Notes: generated by a model from the letters alone, not told the origin. Positions 1 through 8,265 are shown, numbered from the stretch's first letter. The stretch is 64,000 nt of DNA from Shinella lacus (GCF_010994755.1 NZ_WHSB02000010.1:1-64000), one strand, 5' to 3'. Made by a program: numbers and translations.

Positions 1-26
1 AACCCCTCAGGTTCATCGCACCGGTA

Positions 27-43
27 TTTTGCCGAAGGCAAAA
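27..43. repeat. Short perfect hairpin just upstream of tRNA-fMet
   Basis: TTTTGCC and GGCAAAA form a perfect 7-bp stem around a 3-nt GAA loop, ending 7 nt before the tRNA. With A and T tracts at its ends it could be a weak terminator of whatever lies to the left, or a processing signal. The left neighbour is outside the window, so its role is not decidable here. Confidence 0.4.
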
Positions 44-50
44 ACCTTGG

Positions 51-127
<77 letters not shown>

Positions 128-136
128 AATCATAAC

Positions 137-165
137 AAAAAGCCCTCCAAACATGGAGGGCTTTT
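137..165 (+). terminator. Rho-independent terminator after tRNA-fMet
   Basis: AGCCCTCC and GGAGGGCT form an 8-bp stem with a 6-nt loop, preceded by A residues and followed by TTT. It starts 10 nt after the tRNA CCA end. The A/T flanks would let it also end transcripts of the oxidase operon arriving on the minus strand. Confidence 0.85.
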
Positions 166-240
166 GACGTTTCTAGGGGTGGGGAAAATCAGCCGCTGTT
201 ATGTGCTGCTAATCAGGCGATCCGCGTGCGTCCCCTCCGC

Positions 241-1305
241 TCACTTCGCAACATTGGTCCCAGCCGCTTCCCGTATCGCGAAGTAGGCCGCCAATGCCGC
301 GATGTCGTTCGCTTCCAGGTTCGCGGCCGAGCGGATCATCAGCTCCTTGAAAGGGCCGCCCCCTCGCGTTTTCCCGATGAACAGCCGAAGCTGGTTTGCG
401 AGATAGGCAGCGGGTTGGCCGGATAGGCGGGGGTAACTGGGGTTTGCCTGGGCCTTGTCGTGGCACGAGAGGCATGCCGGAATGCCGCGGTCAGGATCGC
501 CTTTTGTCGCGAGCGTCTGGCCTCGTTCGAACAGGCCGCTCTCCGATAGGGGCCTTGAATCGGCGGGTTCCTCAGAAAAATGGCGCGCTAGTGCCTGCAA
601 CTCCGCTTCGGTCCGTGTCTCGATGGCCACGACCATGACGCCGCTGTGCCGCGTTCCGTCAGCATAGGCAAGAAGAGCCTGTTCAAGATAGGCCGCGGAT
701 TGCCCGGCAAGACGGGGAATGAGGCTGTCCGGCCCGAGCCGGGTCGGCGTATGGCAGCCGTTGCAGGTCTCGATGATCCGGTCCATCGCCTGCGACCGGG
801 TTGCACTGAAGCCCGCGAGCGTGCGGTATTGTTCGGCATCGAGTTCGCGATAGCGACGGAGAAAGGCGACCATCGCCCAGGCCTCGTCTTCACGGCCGGC
901 GACCGGCCAGGCTGGCATGCCGGTATAGCGAACGCCGTGCTGAACGATCTGGAAGAGTTCCGCGTCGCTCCAGGTGGCGATCTTGTCCTTGAGATCGGGC
1001 GGCGCGGGCAGCATCCTGCCGACACTATCGGGTCGTGGCATGGCCGGCGAGCCGTGGCAGATCGCACACCCGGTCTCGAAGTGTCCGGCCGCCATCGGCA
1101 GCATGCCCTCGGTAAAGGCCGGAACCGTCGTGCCGATCGCGGCTGTTCGGACCGACGACCGCATCACCCAGTGCAGGAAAATGTCCGTGACCTTCCAATG
1201 ACCGGTGCTTGCCTTGACGCTGATCAGGCCGCTCCATGCGACGAGAAATGCGACCGCGATGCCGGCGACGGGCAGAGCGGCGAGGTGTTTCCAGCCGATC
1301 CGCAT
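241..1305 (-). CDS. Membrane-anchored triheme c-type cytochrome
   Basis: A 354-residue protein with one N-terminal membrane anchor (about residues 8-30) and three CXXCH heme c sites in order: CAICH, CNGCH and CLSCH. It reads as three cytochrome c domains facing the periplasm, as in the cytochrome subunits of membrane dehydrogenases and c4-like electron donors. It is the last gene of the oxidase operon: its ATG overlaps the stop of the CtaG-like gene (TGATG), so translation is probably coupled. It likely passes electrons to the neighbouring oxidase, which has its own heme c on subunit II. The donor role is inference; the heme motifs are seen directly. Confidence 0.85.
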   Translation of the reverse strand: MRIGWKHLAALPVAGIAVAFLVAWSGLISVKASTGHWKVTDIFLHWVMRSSVRTAAIGTTVPAFTEGMLPMAAGHFETGCAICHGSPAMPRPDSVGRMLPAPPDLKDKIATWSDAELFQIVQHGVRYTGMPAWPVAGREDEAWAMVAFLRRYRELDAEQYRTLAGFSATRSQAMDRIIETCNGCHTPTRLGPDSLIPRLAGQSAAYLEQALLAYADGTRHSGVMVVAIETRTEAELQALARHFSEEPADSRPLSESGLFERGQTLATKGDPDRGIPACLSCHDKAQANPSYPRLSGQPAAYLANQLRLFIGKTRGGGPFKELMIRSAANLEANDIAALAAYFAIREAAGTNVAK

Positions 1306-1919
1306 CAGCGCTCCTCCACCATCTTTTCTTCACCGTCTCGAAGCAGGCCCGCAAGCAGGGCCACGCCGCCGGCGAGATAGGAGAGCGCCCCCACCATCAG
1401 CATGACCACGCCGCCGATCTGCTGGTCGACGGCCGCGGAAAGAGGGATACCGAAACAACTGACGGCGCCGTCGCCGTAGAGTGGGCGCGGCGCCAATGCC
1501 AGAAGCACGCCGAGCAGCGTCATGTGCATGGAGGTGAACAGCAGGCCGATCGTCCCGGCGAGCCGCCCGTCGCCCGGCCGCAGACAGGTGATCCACAGCA
1601 GCAGGCCGGCGGCGAGAAAACTCGCCTGCTCGAAGAGCGTCAGCGCCCGGCTCGCATCCGCCGTCGCGCGCAGAACCGGTACATGCCAGAACCAGACCAC
1701 AGCGAGTTCGACCAGCGAGGCCAGTATTGGCGTCACCCACGCTAAACCTGCCGGCGGATCACCCTGCGTGCCGACAAGGCCATAGGCGATCAGCGGCGCG
1801 GCCACCGCGACGATGCCCATATGCGCGACCATATGGACGGTGAAGGAGCCTGCGCCAAGACCGAGGACGAGGGCAAGGCCGAGAAGCGCAAGGCCGGCGG
1901 GGAGCGCGATCGTCCTCAT
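1305..1919 (-). CDS. CtaG-like cytochrome c oxidase assembly membrane protein (caa3_CtaG family)
   Basis: A 204-residue integral membrane protein with about five hydrophobic segments. Conserved-looking features are a HMVAHMG motif near residue 25, a W-F-W-H-V-P motif in a later helix and SMHMTLLG. These histidine-rich helices are typical of the caa3-type CtaG family proposed to help insert copper into CuA/CuB oxidases. It is unrelated to the Cox11 proteins that share the CtaG name. I chose the ATG at 1919, which overlaps the upstream stop as ATGA, over a GTG three codons earlier. Its place between oxidase and cytochrome genes supports an assembly role. Confidence 0.75.
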   Translation of the reverse strand: MRTIALPAGLALLGLALVLGLGAGSFTVHMVAHMGIVAVAAPLIAYGLVGTQGDPPAGLAWVTPILASLVELAVVWFWHVPVLRATADASRALTLFEQASFLAAGLLLWITCLRPGDGRLAGTIGLLFTSMHMTLLGVLLALAPRPLYGDGAVSCFGIPLSAAVDQQIGGVVMLMVGALSYLAGGVALLAGLLRDGEEKMVEER

Positions 1920-2296
1920 GGCTGGCACGCTCCGATGAACAGCAGCGGCACGGCGCCGAAAACCACCGCGACGAAGCTCAGGCCGGAGAGCAGCAGCGTC
2001 GCAAAGCCCTGGAAGAGCAAGCGGTCTTTGCGGGTCGGCTCGTCATGCGGCGGGTCGCCCGAGCCGAAACCCCATTGCCGCCAGGCAAGATAGGCCGAGA
2101 GGACGATGCCCGACAGCGCAACCAGCGTGACAACGCCGAGGGCCAACCGCATCGCCTCGAAGGAGAAGGGCGCAACGCCCGCCTTGGCACAGAAGACCGC
2201 GGCGGTCACATAACAGGCGAGAAAATGCAGCGCCCAGACGGTCGGTGCGGTGAAGAGCGTCCAGAGGCTTTCGACGTCCTTGGGGATGAGGCGCAT
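1916..2296 (-). CDS. Small membrane protein of the oxidase operon, function unknown
   Basis: A 126-residue protein with about three hydrophobic segments: around LFTAPTVWALHFLACYV, a middle helix ending in AYLAWRQWG, and a C-terminal helix. It starts 4 bp after the subunit I/III stop codon and overlaps the CtaG start, so it is embedded in the operon. An upstream extension in the same frame is possible, but it runs back into the oxidase gene; MRLIPKDVESLW is the natural start. I do not recognise a named family. Position and topology suggest an accessory or assembly factor for the oxidase, perhaps a subunit IV analogue; this is inference. Confidence 0.7.
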   Translation of the reverse strand: MRLIPKDVESLWTLFTAPTVWALHFLACYVTAAVFCAKAGVAPFSFEAMRLALGVVTLVALSGIVLSAYLAWRQWGFGSGDPPHDEPTRKDRLLFQGFATLLLSGLSFVAVVFGAVPLLFIGACQP

Positions 2297-2300
2297 CGCG

Positions 2301-4805
2301 TCACCTCGATCCCGGAAAGAGGCCGAGCACGCCGAAAGACGTGATCGCGGTGATGACGAGGAAATGCCAGTAGAGCACGACATTGCGCAGGTCCATGTCG
2401 TGGCGCGCGCTCATCCGCCCGGCGAGGTTCCGGGCGAGGCAGTAGAGTTGCATGATGATGGCGACGCCGCCATGCACGACGGTCCAGAGGGCGACGACCC
2501 AGACGATCGCCGGGTAGACATGTACGGTCGGGTCCATGCTGGTGAGATAGGGCCCGGCAAGCCCCGCGCAACAGGCGGCGAGCGTCAGGAGCATCGCGAC
2601 GGCGAGCGTGAGCCGGGTGAGGCCGCGCCGGTCGGTTTCATTGACCCATCGCGCGGCAAGCATGGCCGCCCAGGCGAGCGTGAAGAGACCGGCGGCGGTA
2701 AGCGGCCAGAGCATTCCGGGACCCGCATGGCCGGCGGTGAAATCCTCGTGGATCGTCCAGTAGAAGAAATAGCCGAACATCAGGCTGGCATAGGCCGTGC
2801 CGTCGCCCGCCATGGTGATGAACATCGCCCACCAGCCGACCGATTGCGGCCCCGACGTATAGAGCGGCAGCGTCTCGCCGAGGCCGACATCGCGCATCTC
2901 CTCCTTCGGGATGACGGCCGTGCCTGTCCAGAGCCAGGCAATGATCGCCGCGAGCGTCATGATCGCGCAGACGATCGTCGTGATCCACCAATGGAAGGTC
3001 AGCGCGATGAAGACACCGCCGAGCGAGAAGGCGGCAACGATGGTGAGGATCGATGTGCCGCCGACGCGCAGGCATTGGATGGGTTTTGCGTCAAGCACCG
3101 AGGTGACGAGCGTTTCACGCGCGCCGTCCTTGGCGTCGGGCAGATAACCGCGGCCAGCCTTGATGTCTTCGATCAGGCTGGGCTGGTCCCAGATCGGGTA
3201 GCGGCTCGTGATGATCGGGATGGAGCGCACGCCCCACTTTTCCTCCGGCTCGCTGATCCATTCCAGCGTGCCGGAATTCCAGGGGTTCTGCTCGCCCTTC
3301 GGCTGGCGGTGCTTTGGGCGCAGCACGTCGATCACCACAAGGGTGACGCCGGAGGCGAAGATGAAGGCGCCGATGGTCGAAATCAGGTTGAACCAGTCCC
3401 AGCCGATATCGGCGGGATAGGTGAAAACACGCCGCGGCATGCCCCGCAGGCCCGCGAGATGCATGGGGAAGAAGGCCACGTTGAAGCCGACGAACATCAG
3501 CCAGAAGGCGATTTTCCCGAGCCGGTCGGAGAGTTTTCGCGCATCCAGCAGCGGATAATAGTAGTAGATGCCGGCCACGATCGGGAAGAGCATGCCGCCG
3601 ATCAGCACATAATGCAGATGGGCGACGATGAAATAGGTATCGTGCGCCTGCCAGTCGAAGGGCACCAGCGCCACCATGACGCCGGTCAGTCCGCCGATGA
3701 TGAAGATGGCGAGCCCGCCGGCGCCAAACAGCATCGGAACGGAAAAGATGACGCGGCCGGCGAGCATGGTGGCGATGAAGACGAAGATCTGCACGCCGGT
3801 CGGGATCGCCACCGCCTCGGAGGCGGCGGAGAAGAAGGCGAGCGAGATCTGCGGCAGGCCGGTGGTGAACATGTGATGCACCCACAGGCCGAAACTCAGG
3901 AACCCGGTTCCGACGGCGGCGAGCACGATCCAGGAATAGCCGACGATCGGTCTTTGCGCGAAGGTCGGCACGATCATCGCCATCAGCGCGATTGCCGGCA
4001 GGAAGATGATGTAGACTTCCGGGTGGCCGAAGATCCAGAACAGGTGCTGCCACAGCAGCGGATCGCCGCCGCGCGCCGCGTCGAAGAACGGCCAGTCGAA
4101 CATCCGTTCCATCTCGAACAGGATGTCGCCGGCAATCAGCGGCGGGAAGGCGAAGAGGATCATGCCGGCCACGATCAAGAGATACCAGGCAAAGAGCGGC
4201 ATCATGTTGATGCGCATGCCGGGAGCGCGGCACTTCATGATACCGACGATCAGCTCCACCGCGGCGGCGATCGACGCGACCTCGATGAAGGAGAGACCGA
4301 GGAGCCAGATATCCGCGCCGATACCGGAATATTCCTTGTCGGTGGCGAGCGGCGGATACATGAACCACCCGGTGTTCGGCGCCGCGCCAAAAAAGATCGA
4401 GCCGCAGACGAAGACGCCGCCGAGCGCGAAACTCCAGAAGCCGAAGGCGGAAAGCCGGGGGAAGGGCAGTTCGCGCGCGCCGAGCATGGAAGGGAGCAGG
4501 AAGATCGCCACCGCCTCGAAGATCGGCACGGCGAAAAGGAACATCATCACCGTGCCGTGCAGGGTGAAGGCCTGGTTGAACATGTCGGCGGAGAGAAAAT
4601 CGTTTCCCGGCACGGCGAGCTGCACGCGCACGAGCAGGGCCAGAACACCGGCAAACAGCATGAAGACAAAGGCGGCCGCGCCGTACCACAGGCCGATCTC
4701 GGTGTTGTTGACGGAGGTCCAGTAGCGCCAGCCGGACGGCGTGCGCCAGACCTCGCGCAATCGTGCCTCCTGCGCTGTCCGGTCTTCGCTGGAGAGATCG
4801 GTCAT
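2301..4805 (-). CDS. ctaD: Cytochrome c oxidase, fused subunit I + subunit III (A-type heme-copper oxidase)
   Basis: An 834-residue protein. The N-terminal part (about 1-590) is subunit I: TLHGTVMMF carries the low-spin heme ligand, GHPEVYI carries the CuB histidine, the cross-linked tyrosine and the A1-type proton-channel glutamate, and AHLHYVLIGG carries the heme a3 and low-spin histidines. The C-terminal part (about 620-834) has the helices of subunit III, with GWWAMFITMAGDGTAYASL at its start. Such I/III fusions occur in caa3-like oxidases. The ATG at 4803-4805 overlaps the subunit II stop as ATGA; a longer frame upstream only mirrors the subunit II gene. It reduces oxygen to water with proton pumping in the inner membrane. 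Confidence 0.95.
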   Translation of the reverse strand: MTDLSSEDRTAQEARLREVWRTPSGWRYWTSVNNTEIGLWYGAAAFVFMLFAGVLALLVRVQLAVPGNDFLSADMFNQAFTLHGTVMMFLFAVPIFEAVAIFLLPSMLGARELPFPRLSAFGFWSFALGGVFVCGSIFFGAAPNTGWFMYPPLATDKEYSGIGADIWLLGLSFIEVASIAAAVELIVGIMKCRAPGMRINMMPLFAWYLLIVAGMILFAFPPLIAGDILFEMERMFDWPFFDAARGGDPLLWQHLFWIFGHPEVYIIFLPAIALMAMIVPTFAQRPIVGYSWIVLAAVGTGFLSFGLWVHHMFTTGLPQISLAFFSAASEAVAIPTGVQIFVFIATMLAGRVIFSVPMLFGAGGLAIFIIGGLTGVMVALVPFDWQAHDTYFIVAHLHYVLIGGMLFPIVAGIYYYYPLLDARKLSDRLGKIAFWLMFVGFNVAFFPMHLAGLRGMPRRVFTYPADIGWDWFNLISTIGAFIFASGVTLVVIDVLRPKHRQPKGEQNPWNSGTLEWISEPEEKWGVRSIPIITSRYPIWDQPSLIEDIKAGRGYLPDAKDGARETLVTSVLDAKPIQCLRVGGTSILTIVAAFSLGGVFIALTFHWWITTIVCAIMTLAAIIAWLWTGTAVIPKEEMRDVGLGETLPLYTSGPQSVGWWAMFITMAGDGTAYASLMFGYFFYWTIHEDFTAGHAGPGMLWPLTAAGLFTLAWAAMLAARWVNETDRRGLTRLTLAVAMLLTLAACCAGLAGPYLTSMDPTVHVYPAIVWVVALWTVVHGGVAIIMQLYCLARNLAGRMSARHDMDLRNVVLYWHFLVITAITSFGVLGLFPGSR

Positions 4806-5824
4806 TGGAGCCCCACCAGGTAAGTGGCGATGGCGGCGATGTCCTTTTCCGGCAGCATGTCGAAGGCCGGCATTTTCGCGCCGGGTTTCACCGCGCCTGG
4901 GTCGCGGATGAAACGGGCGACATTCTGCGCCGTGTTGGCAAGCGTGCCGGCGCCGACCGTCTGGCGCTGGCCGAAGAAGGTGAGGTCCGGGCCGAGGGTT
5001 GCCGGCCCCGTCACGCCGCGCACGCCATGACAACCGGCGCAGCCGTGATAGGCAAAAAGCCGCTTTCCTTCGCCGGTACCCGGCCGGTTGCCGCCCGCCT
5101 GTGCCCGGCGCCAGGTGGCATAGTCGTCCGGCTCCATGACGACGACCGAAAAGGCCATGAGCGTATGCGACGTGCCGCAGAATTCCGCGCAGGGCGCGCG
5201 AAAAAGCCCGGTGCGCGTGGGCTCCAGCGACAGCATGTTGGTGCGGCCGGGGATCATGTCCATCTTGCCGCCAAGCGCCGGGATCCAGAAGGAATGGATG
5301 ACATCGGCCGCCTTCAGCGAAAAGGCGGTGCGCGTGCCGACCGGCAGCCGCAGCTCGTTTGCCGTCTCGAAACCCGGCATACCGTCGCTGGCCGGATAGC
5401 GGATGCGCCACCAGAATTGCTCCCCGGTGACCTCGATCGTTTCCGGTGCCGGGGCGACGCGCGCCAGCCATGGCCGGATCGCAGGCATCAGCCAGACCGC
5501 ATAGGCAAGCAGCGCCAGAAGCACCACGACGGGAAAGGCGACCCCGCCCCAGGCGATCAGCCGCCCGGCCTTCTCCGCCGACCAAGGCGTTTCGCGCCGC
5601 CGCCCGGCATGGATCAGCAGGCCGACCACGGCGATCCAGATCAGCGCGCCACCCACCACCATGACAAGAAAGAGCTGAAAAACCGCCGCGGCCTCCTCTC
5701 CCGCCGGGTCGAGCGCCGACTGCGCGCCGGTACAGCCGCTCAGCGGGATCAGCAGGATGGGGAGGGCGCGTCGGGAAATCGATCTTGCTCCTGAGGGACT
5801 TACTTTGAGCGATATGGCTCGCAT
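4802..5824 (-). CDS. coxB: Cytochrome c oxidase subunit II with C-terminal cytochrome c domain
   Basis: A lipoprotein-type start (lipobox-like LIPLSGC) is followed by two transmembrane helices and the CuA domain, with C-A-E-F-C-G-T-S-H-T-L-M supplying the copper ligands. A fused heme c domain with CAGCH near residue 250 follows. This is the caa3-type layout, in which subunit II takes electrons directly through its own heme c. I place the start at the ATG at 5824 (340 residues); another ATG 16 codons upstream at 5872 is possible, and the signal sequence begins later than both. It is the first gene of the operon, so the promoter should lie in 5825-6020, where I see no clear motif. Confidence 0.92.
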   Translation of the reverse strand: MRAISLKVSPSGARSISRRALPILLIPLSGCTGAQSALDPAGEEAAAVFQLFLVMVVGGALIWIAVVGLLIHAGRRRETPWSAEKAGRLIAWGGVAFPVVVLLALLAYAVWLMPAIRPWLARVAPAPETIEVTGEQFWWRIRYPASDGMPGFETANELRLPVGTRTAFSLKAADVIHSFWIPALGGKMDMIPGRTNMLSLEPTRTGLFRAPCAEFCGTSHTLMAFSVVVMEPDDYATWRRAQAGGNRPGTGEGKRLFAYHGCAGCHGVRGVTGPATLGPDLTFFGQRQTVGAGTLANTAQNVARFIRDPGAVKPGAKMPAFDMLPEKDIAAIATYLVGLQ

Positions 5825-6020
5825 CCTGCGGCGGGCAAGGGGTAAACCTGCACCGGCGCCGATCTTCCTCATTTGCTGCCGGGACGGGATTTGCTGCGAC
5901 GCTGAGCCACTAGATTAGCCACGAACATCGCCTTTTCATACGCGGGACGTCCGAATGCTTTTGCTTGCCCTACTCAAGCACTTTACGTCCGGATCTAGGA
6001 TTGTTTGGCGCCTTTAGGCA

Positions 6021-6170
6021 CTAGTGCGCCTCTTGCTTTGCGAGGGCCTCGACGCTCATTGTCGTTGGAGCCGTTCCTGCCGAGAACAGCACCATACTGA
6101 TAATCGATCCGAAGATGAGGACGAAGGTGGCGAGCAAACAAATGCCCATGACATTGGCTTTCAGTCTCAC
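6021..6170 (-). CDS. 49-residue single-helix membrane protein, unknown function
   Basis: A short frame starts with GTG and encodes one strong hydrophobic helix (MGICLLATFVLIFGSIIS), then a polar tail ending in EALAKQEAH. An AGGAG ribosome site lies 8 nt before the GTG, which decides this start over an internal ATG 7 codons later. The gene begins 14 nt after the stop of the preceding small gene, so the two form a mini-operon. I know no function. The size, helix and location beside a stress island suggest a membrane-stress small protein; that is a guess. Confidence 0.6.
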   Translation of the reverse strand: MRLKANVMGICLLATFVLIFGSIISMVLFSAGTAPTTMSVEALAKQEAH

Positions 6171-6184
6171 AGCGTTGACTCCTA

Positions 6185-6430
6185 TCAGAACGGCGCGAGC
6201 GGAAATGGGCTGGGTTTATGGCCCTCGGCAGGCCGCGGGTGTTTCGCGTAGGCATGCGTCTGATCCTCCAGCACTCTTTTGACTGCCGCAAAGGCAATCT
6301 CCGGCGCGCAGCCTGCTTGAGTGATTTTGTCGATCAATTCGCACACTGGTCGTGCAAAAGCGTTCTCACAGTCGCTCTGCGCGGAGGCGTCACTCGTTGG
6401 TTTGGGTGGCGAGGTGATAAGCGTCGTCAT
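6185..6430 (-). CDS. Small hypothetical soluble protein (81 aa)
   Basis: It starts MTTLITSPPKPTSDASAQ and ends SPFPLAPF. The centre (ARPVCELIDKITQAGCAPEIAFAAVKRVLED) looks like an amphipathic two-helix segment with two cysteines. AGGAG sits about 6 nt before the ATG at 6430, so that start is preferred over an upstream in-frame ATG at 6508. An 11-bp hairpin lies in its 5' leader, and a tiny membrane protein follows 14 nt downstream. I do not recognise a family. Confidence 0.6.
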   Translation of the reverse strand: MTTLITSPPKPTSDASAQSDCENAFARPVCELIDKITQAGCAPEIAFAAVKRVLEDQTHAYAKHPRPAEGHKPSPFPLAPF

Positions 6431-6446
6431 GGTGTCTCCTTTCGAA

Positions 6447-6476
6447 CGAGGCCAGTCGGGGCTTTGACTGGCCTCG
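6447..6476 (-). promoter_or_regulatory. Perfect 11-bp stem-loop in the 5' leader of the 6185-6430 gene
   Basis: CGAGGCCAGTC and GACTGGCCTCG pair perfectly around an 8-nt loop that reads AAAGCCCC on the transcribed minus strand. The stem ends about 7 nt before the AGGAG ribosome site. It is not followed by a T-run, so it is more likely an mRNA leader element (stability, sRNA contact or translation control) than a terminator. The function is not shown by sequence. Confidence 0.5.
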
Positions 6477-6706
6477 CGCCTCGCCTCGTCCTCTTGGAAT
6501 AAATCCAATACGGATAGCGTAGCGCACCAGTAACGCAGTTCACTGGCTTTGGTTCGAGCGGCTCCGAGCCTCGCATCGACGGCAAGACAAATTTGGAAGT
6601 TGCTTGAAGCCTGAAACGTCCGAGAGCGCTATCTTGGTGAGGTCTCGCGAATGAACACGCCAACCTATTCAGGGGGTCATTCTGCGCTTTCGGCTCCAGC
6701 TCTTGG

Positions 6707-6943
6707 CTAGCGCCGTGCCAGTTTGGTGCGGCCGGCTTCCCTAATTGAGAACGACGAGTCTGAGCCGATCGAGATCAATCCCGCGCTTATGGCCGCTTCG
6801 ATGGTCTCGGAAAAGTCCGAGCCGGCCAACCCATGTTTTCTGGAGTAGTTTTCTACCGTGCCGCGGGGGGTAGACGGCGAGACGCCGTAGCGCGGGCTAA
6901 GGAAGGCGCCGAGAATGATTTTGAATTTTTCGTTGAGGGTCAC
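6707..6943 (-). CDS. Small hypothetical protein (78 aa)
   Basis: It starts VTLNEKFKIILGAFLSPRYG and ends AGRTKLARR. GGAG lies about 7 nt before the GTG at 6943, which I prefer over a TTG four codons upstream. The sequence looks soluble, with a central segment (GTVENYSRKHGLAGSDFSETIEAAISAGLISIG) that could be a small winged-helix-like fold. I recognise no family. It is divergent from the BON-domain gene across 175 bp that contain that gene's promoter. Confidence 0.5.
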   Translation of the reverse strand: MTLNEKFKIILGAFLSPRYGVSPSTPRGTVENYSRKHGLAGSDFSETIEAAISAGLISIGSDSSFSIREAGRTKLARR

Positions 6944-7051
6944 GGCTTTCTCCAATGTTGCCCAATGGTGCTAACAGCATCCGCACCATCAAGATAGGGC
7001 GCAAGGTGATTGCCGCATAAGCGCACAGACCCTGCGCAGCAGGGCAAGCAG

Positions 7052-7076
7052 GGAACAAAGTGCGTCATGATCGGTT
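7052..7076 (+). promoter_or_regulatory. EcfG-type (general stress response) promoter for the BON-domain gene
   Basis: GGAAC at 7052-7056, a 16-nt spacer, then GGTT at 7073-7076. This matches the alphaproteobacterial EcfG/RpoE2 consensus GGAAC-N16/17-cGTT except for G in place of the first C. It ends 42 nt before the ATG at 7119, leaving room for a short leader. Confidence 0.7.
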
Positions 7077-7118
7077 CGATCTTCCCAATGCAGCAGGAAT
7101 AATGAAGTGGAGAAAGCG

Positions 7119-7613
7119 ATGGCCGACCGCAAGCAAGTCTCACGTGAAGACGATTTTCGTGACTTCGAGCAACGGGACATCCGCGATGGATGGCCCTATG
7201 CCGACAAGGACGCCGATCCGCGCGAAGCGCGGAACGCACCCTATGGCGCCCCTGACGCAAACTTCGACCAGTTGGACAATGAGGGTGTCGAGGTGTCGCT
7301 CGATCCGGTGGCGACCGACGTGAGCGGCGCTCCCCTGCCATTTTCCGACGGGACGGAAGATGTGATCGCGGACGACGAACTGGAAGAGCGCATAACGCTA
7401 GCACTTGAAGGCGACAAGCAGATCGACCTTGCCTCCCTGGAGATCAACGTCCGCGACGGCGTGGTCGACATCGATGGCAGTATCGACAGCGAGGACGATC
7501 GTCGCCATCTCATTGGCTCGATCCGCGCAGTCAAGGGCGTTCGCAATGTGCATGCGCGGGAGCTGCTGACACGGGGCGTCGATAGCCATATTCCGAACGA
7601 TAGCGAAGAATAG
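7119..7613 (+). CDS. BON-domain protein (164 aa), stress-associated
   Basis: The N-terminal half is very acidic and polar (ADRKQVSREDDFRDFEQRD...) with no signal peptide. The C-terminal half (about residues 90-155) is a BON domain: ERITLALEGDKQIDLASLEINVRDGVVDIDGSIDSEDDRRHLIGSI with the conserved V-x-D-G strand-turn. BON domains are linked to osmotic protection and membrane binding. The ATG at 7119 is preferred over a GTG at 7107 because the GGAG ribosome site lies between them. The promoter upstream is of EcfG type, which fits a general-stress role. Confidence 0.8.
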   Translation: MADRKQVSREDDFRDFEQRDIRDGWPYADKDADPREARNAPYGAPDANFDQLDNEGVEVSLDPVATDVSGAPLPFSDGTEDVIADDELEERITLALEGDKQIDLASLEINVRDGVVDIDGSIDSEDDRRHLIGSIRAVKGVRNVHARELLTRGVDSHIPNDSEE

Positions 7614-7681
7614 GATCCAACGGCGACGGCGCCTTCGTTCCAGGGAACGGGGCGGACGACGCTGGAGCGACGTGGCCGGCA

Positions 7682-7717
7682 GGACGCGCCTTCCTAATAG
7701 GGGCGGCGCGTCCCTTT
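7682..7717 (+). terminator. Hairpin terminator after the BON-domain gene
   Basis: GGACGCGCC (7682-7690) pairs with GGCGCGTCC (7705-7713), followed by CTTT. It lies 69 nt after the stop codon. The short T-run makes it a moderate terminator. The rest of 7614-7923 holds only a second small hairpin (CGTTC/GAACG at 7636-7649) and the next promoter. Confidence 0.55.
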
Positions 7718-7866
7718 GCCGAGATCCAACCGGAAATGATGTGGTGAGGCTCGGAAAGCCGGTGGAGTCGATGCGAAGACTGCACTCGACGCCGTCTCTT
7801 CGATCATAGCTGACTACAGGGGGCTGTCGTTGCGCTGAGAACCGCAAAATCGCAGGTCGTCCTCGC

Positions 7867-7891
7867 GGAACAAAGAGGAGCCATGCGGGTT
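7867..7891 (+). promoter_or_regulatory. EcfG-type promoter for the PRC-barrel gene
   Basis: GGAAC at 7867-7871, 16-nt spacer, GGTT at 7888-7891: identical core and spacing to the promoter at 7052. The PRC-barrel ATG is at 7924, 32 nt downstream, so the leader would be short. Confidence 0.72.
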
Positions 7892-7923
7892 TCCCAAACT
7901 CCTATTCAATGGAGGAAACCGAC

Positions 7924-8220
7924 ATGGACCACACAAATCACGTACGTCTAACCGCTGCCGAAATGACGCCTGACGTTCTGGAAGGCGCAACCATTTATGG
8001 GGCGGACGACCACAAGGTCGGCACCCTTGACCATGTCCACGGCGCTGGCTCCGGAAGCACAGCTGTGATCGACGTCGGCGGGTTCCTTGGCATCGGTGCG
8101 AAGCCGGTCGGCGTTCCGCTGACCGATCTCGAGTTCATGCGCGACGAGGACGGCGACGTTCACGCGGTGACGAGCTGGACCAAGGACCAGCTCAAGGAAA
8201 TGCCCGAACACCATCACTGA
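7924..8220 (+). CDS. PRC-barrel domain protein (98 aa)
   Basis: Nearly the whole protein is one PRC-barrel: a GATIYGADDHKVGTLDHVHG strand pair, STAVIDVGGFLGIGAKPVGVP in the middle and a C-terminal strand around DGDVHAVTSWTKDQLKEMPEH. PRC-barrel proteins of this short free-standing type are common in rhizobial stress regulons. GGAGG lies about 8 nt before the ATG at 7924, favouring it over an ATG five codons upstream. EcfG-type promoter upstream, terminator downstream: it is probably a single-gene unit. Confidence 0.85.
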   Translation: MDHTNHVRLTAAEMTPDVLEGATIYGADDHKVGTLDHVHGAGSGSTAVIDVGGFLGIGAKPVGVPLTDLEFMRDEDGDVHAVTSWTKDQLKEMPEHHH

Positions 8221-8241
8221 CAGGTATTTCAGCAGACCTGA

Positions 8242-8265
8242 AGCCCGGCTCGATGCCGGGCTTTT
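8242..8265 (+). terminator. Rho-independent terminator after the PRC-barrel gene
   Basis: AGCCCGGC and GCCGGGCT form an 8-bp stem with a TCGAT loop, followed by TTT. It begins 21 nt after the stop codon. Confidence 0.8.

Noticed and set aside
2250-4823. 857-residue open frame on the plus strand opposite the oxidase gene
   Set aside because: It mirrors the I/III oxidase gene, is extremely rich in His, Glu, Asp, Gly and Arg without fold or motif, and arises from GC-rich third positions.
6427-6663. 78-residue minus-strand frame upstream of the small stress operon
   Set aside because: No ribosome site, odd composition, and it covers the leader hairpin of the 6430 gene.
6940-7404. 154-residue minus-strand frame opposite the BON-domain gene
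   Set aside because: It mirrors the BON gene and its promoter, and has no motif.
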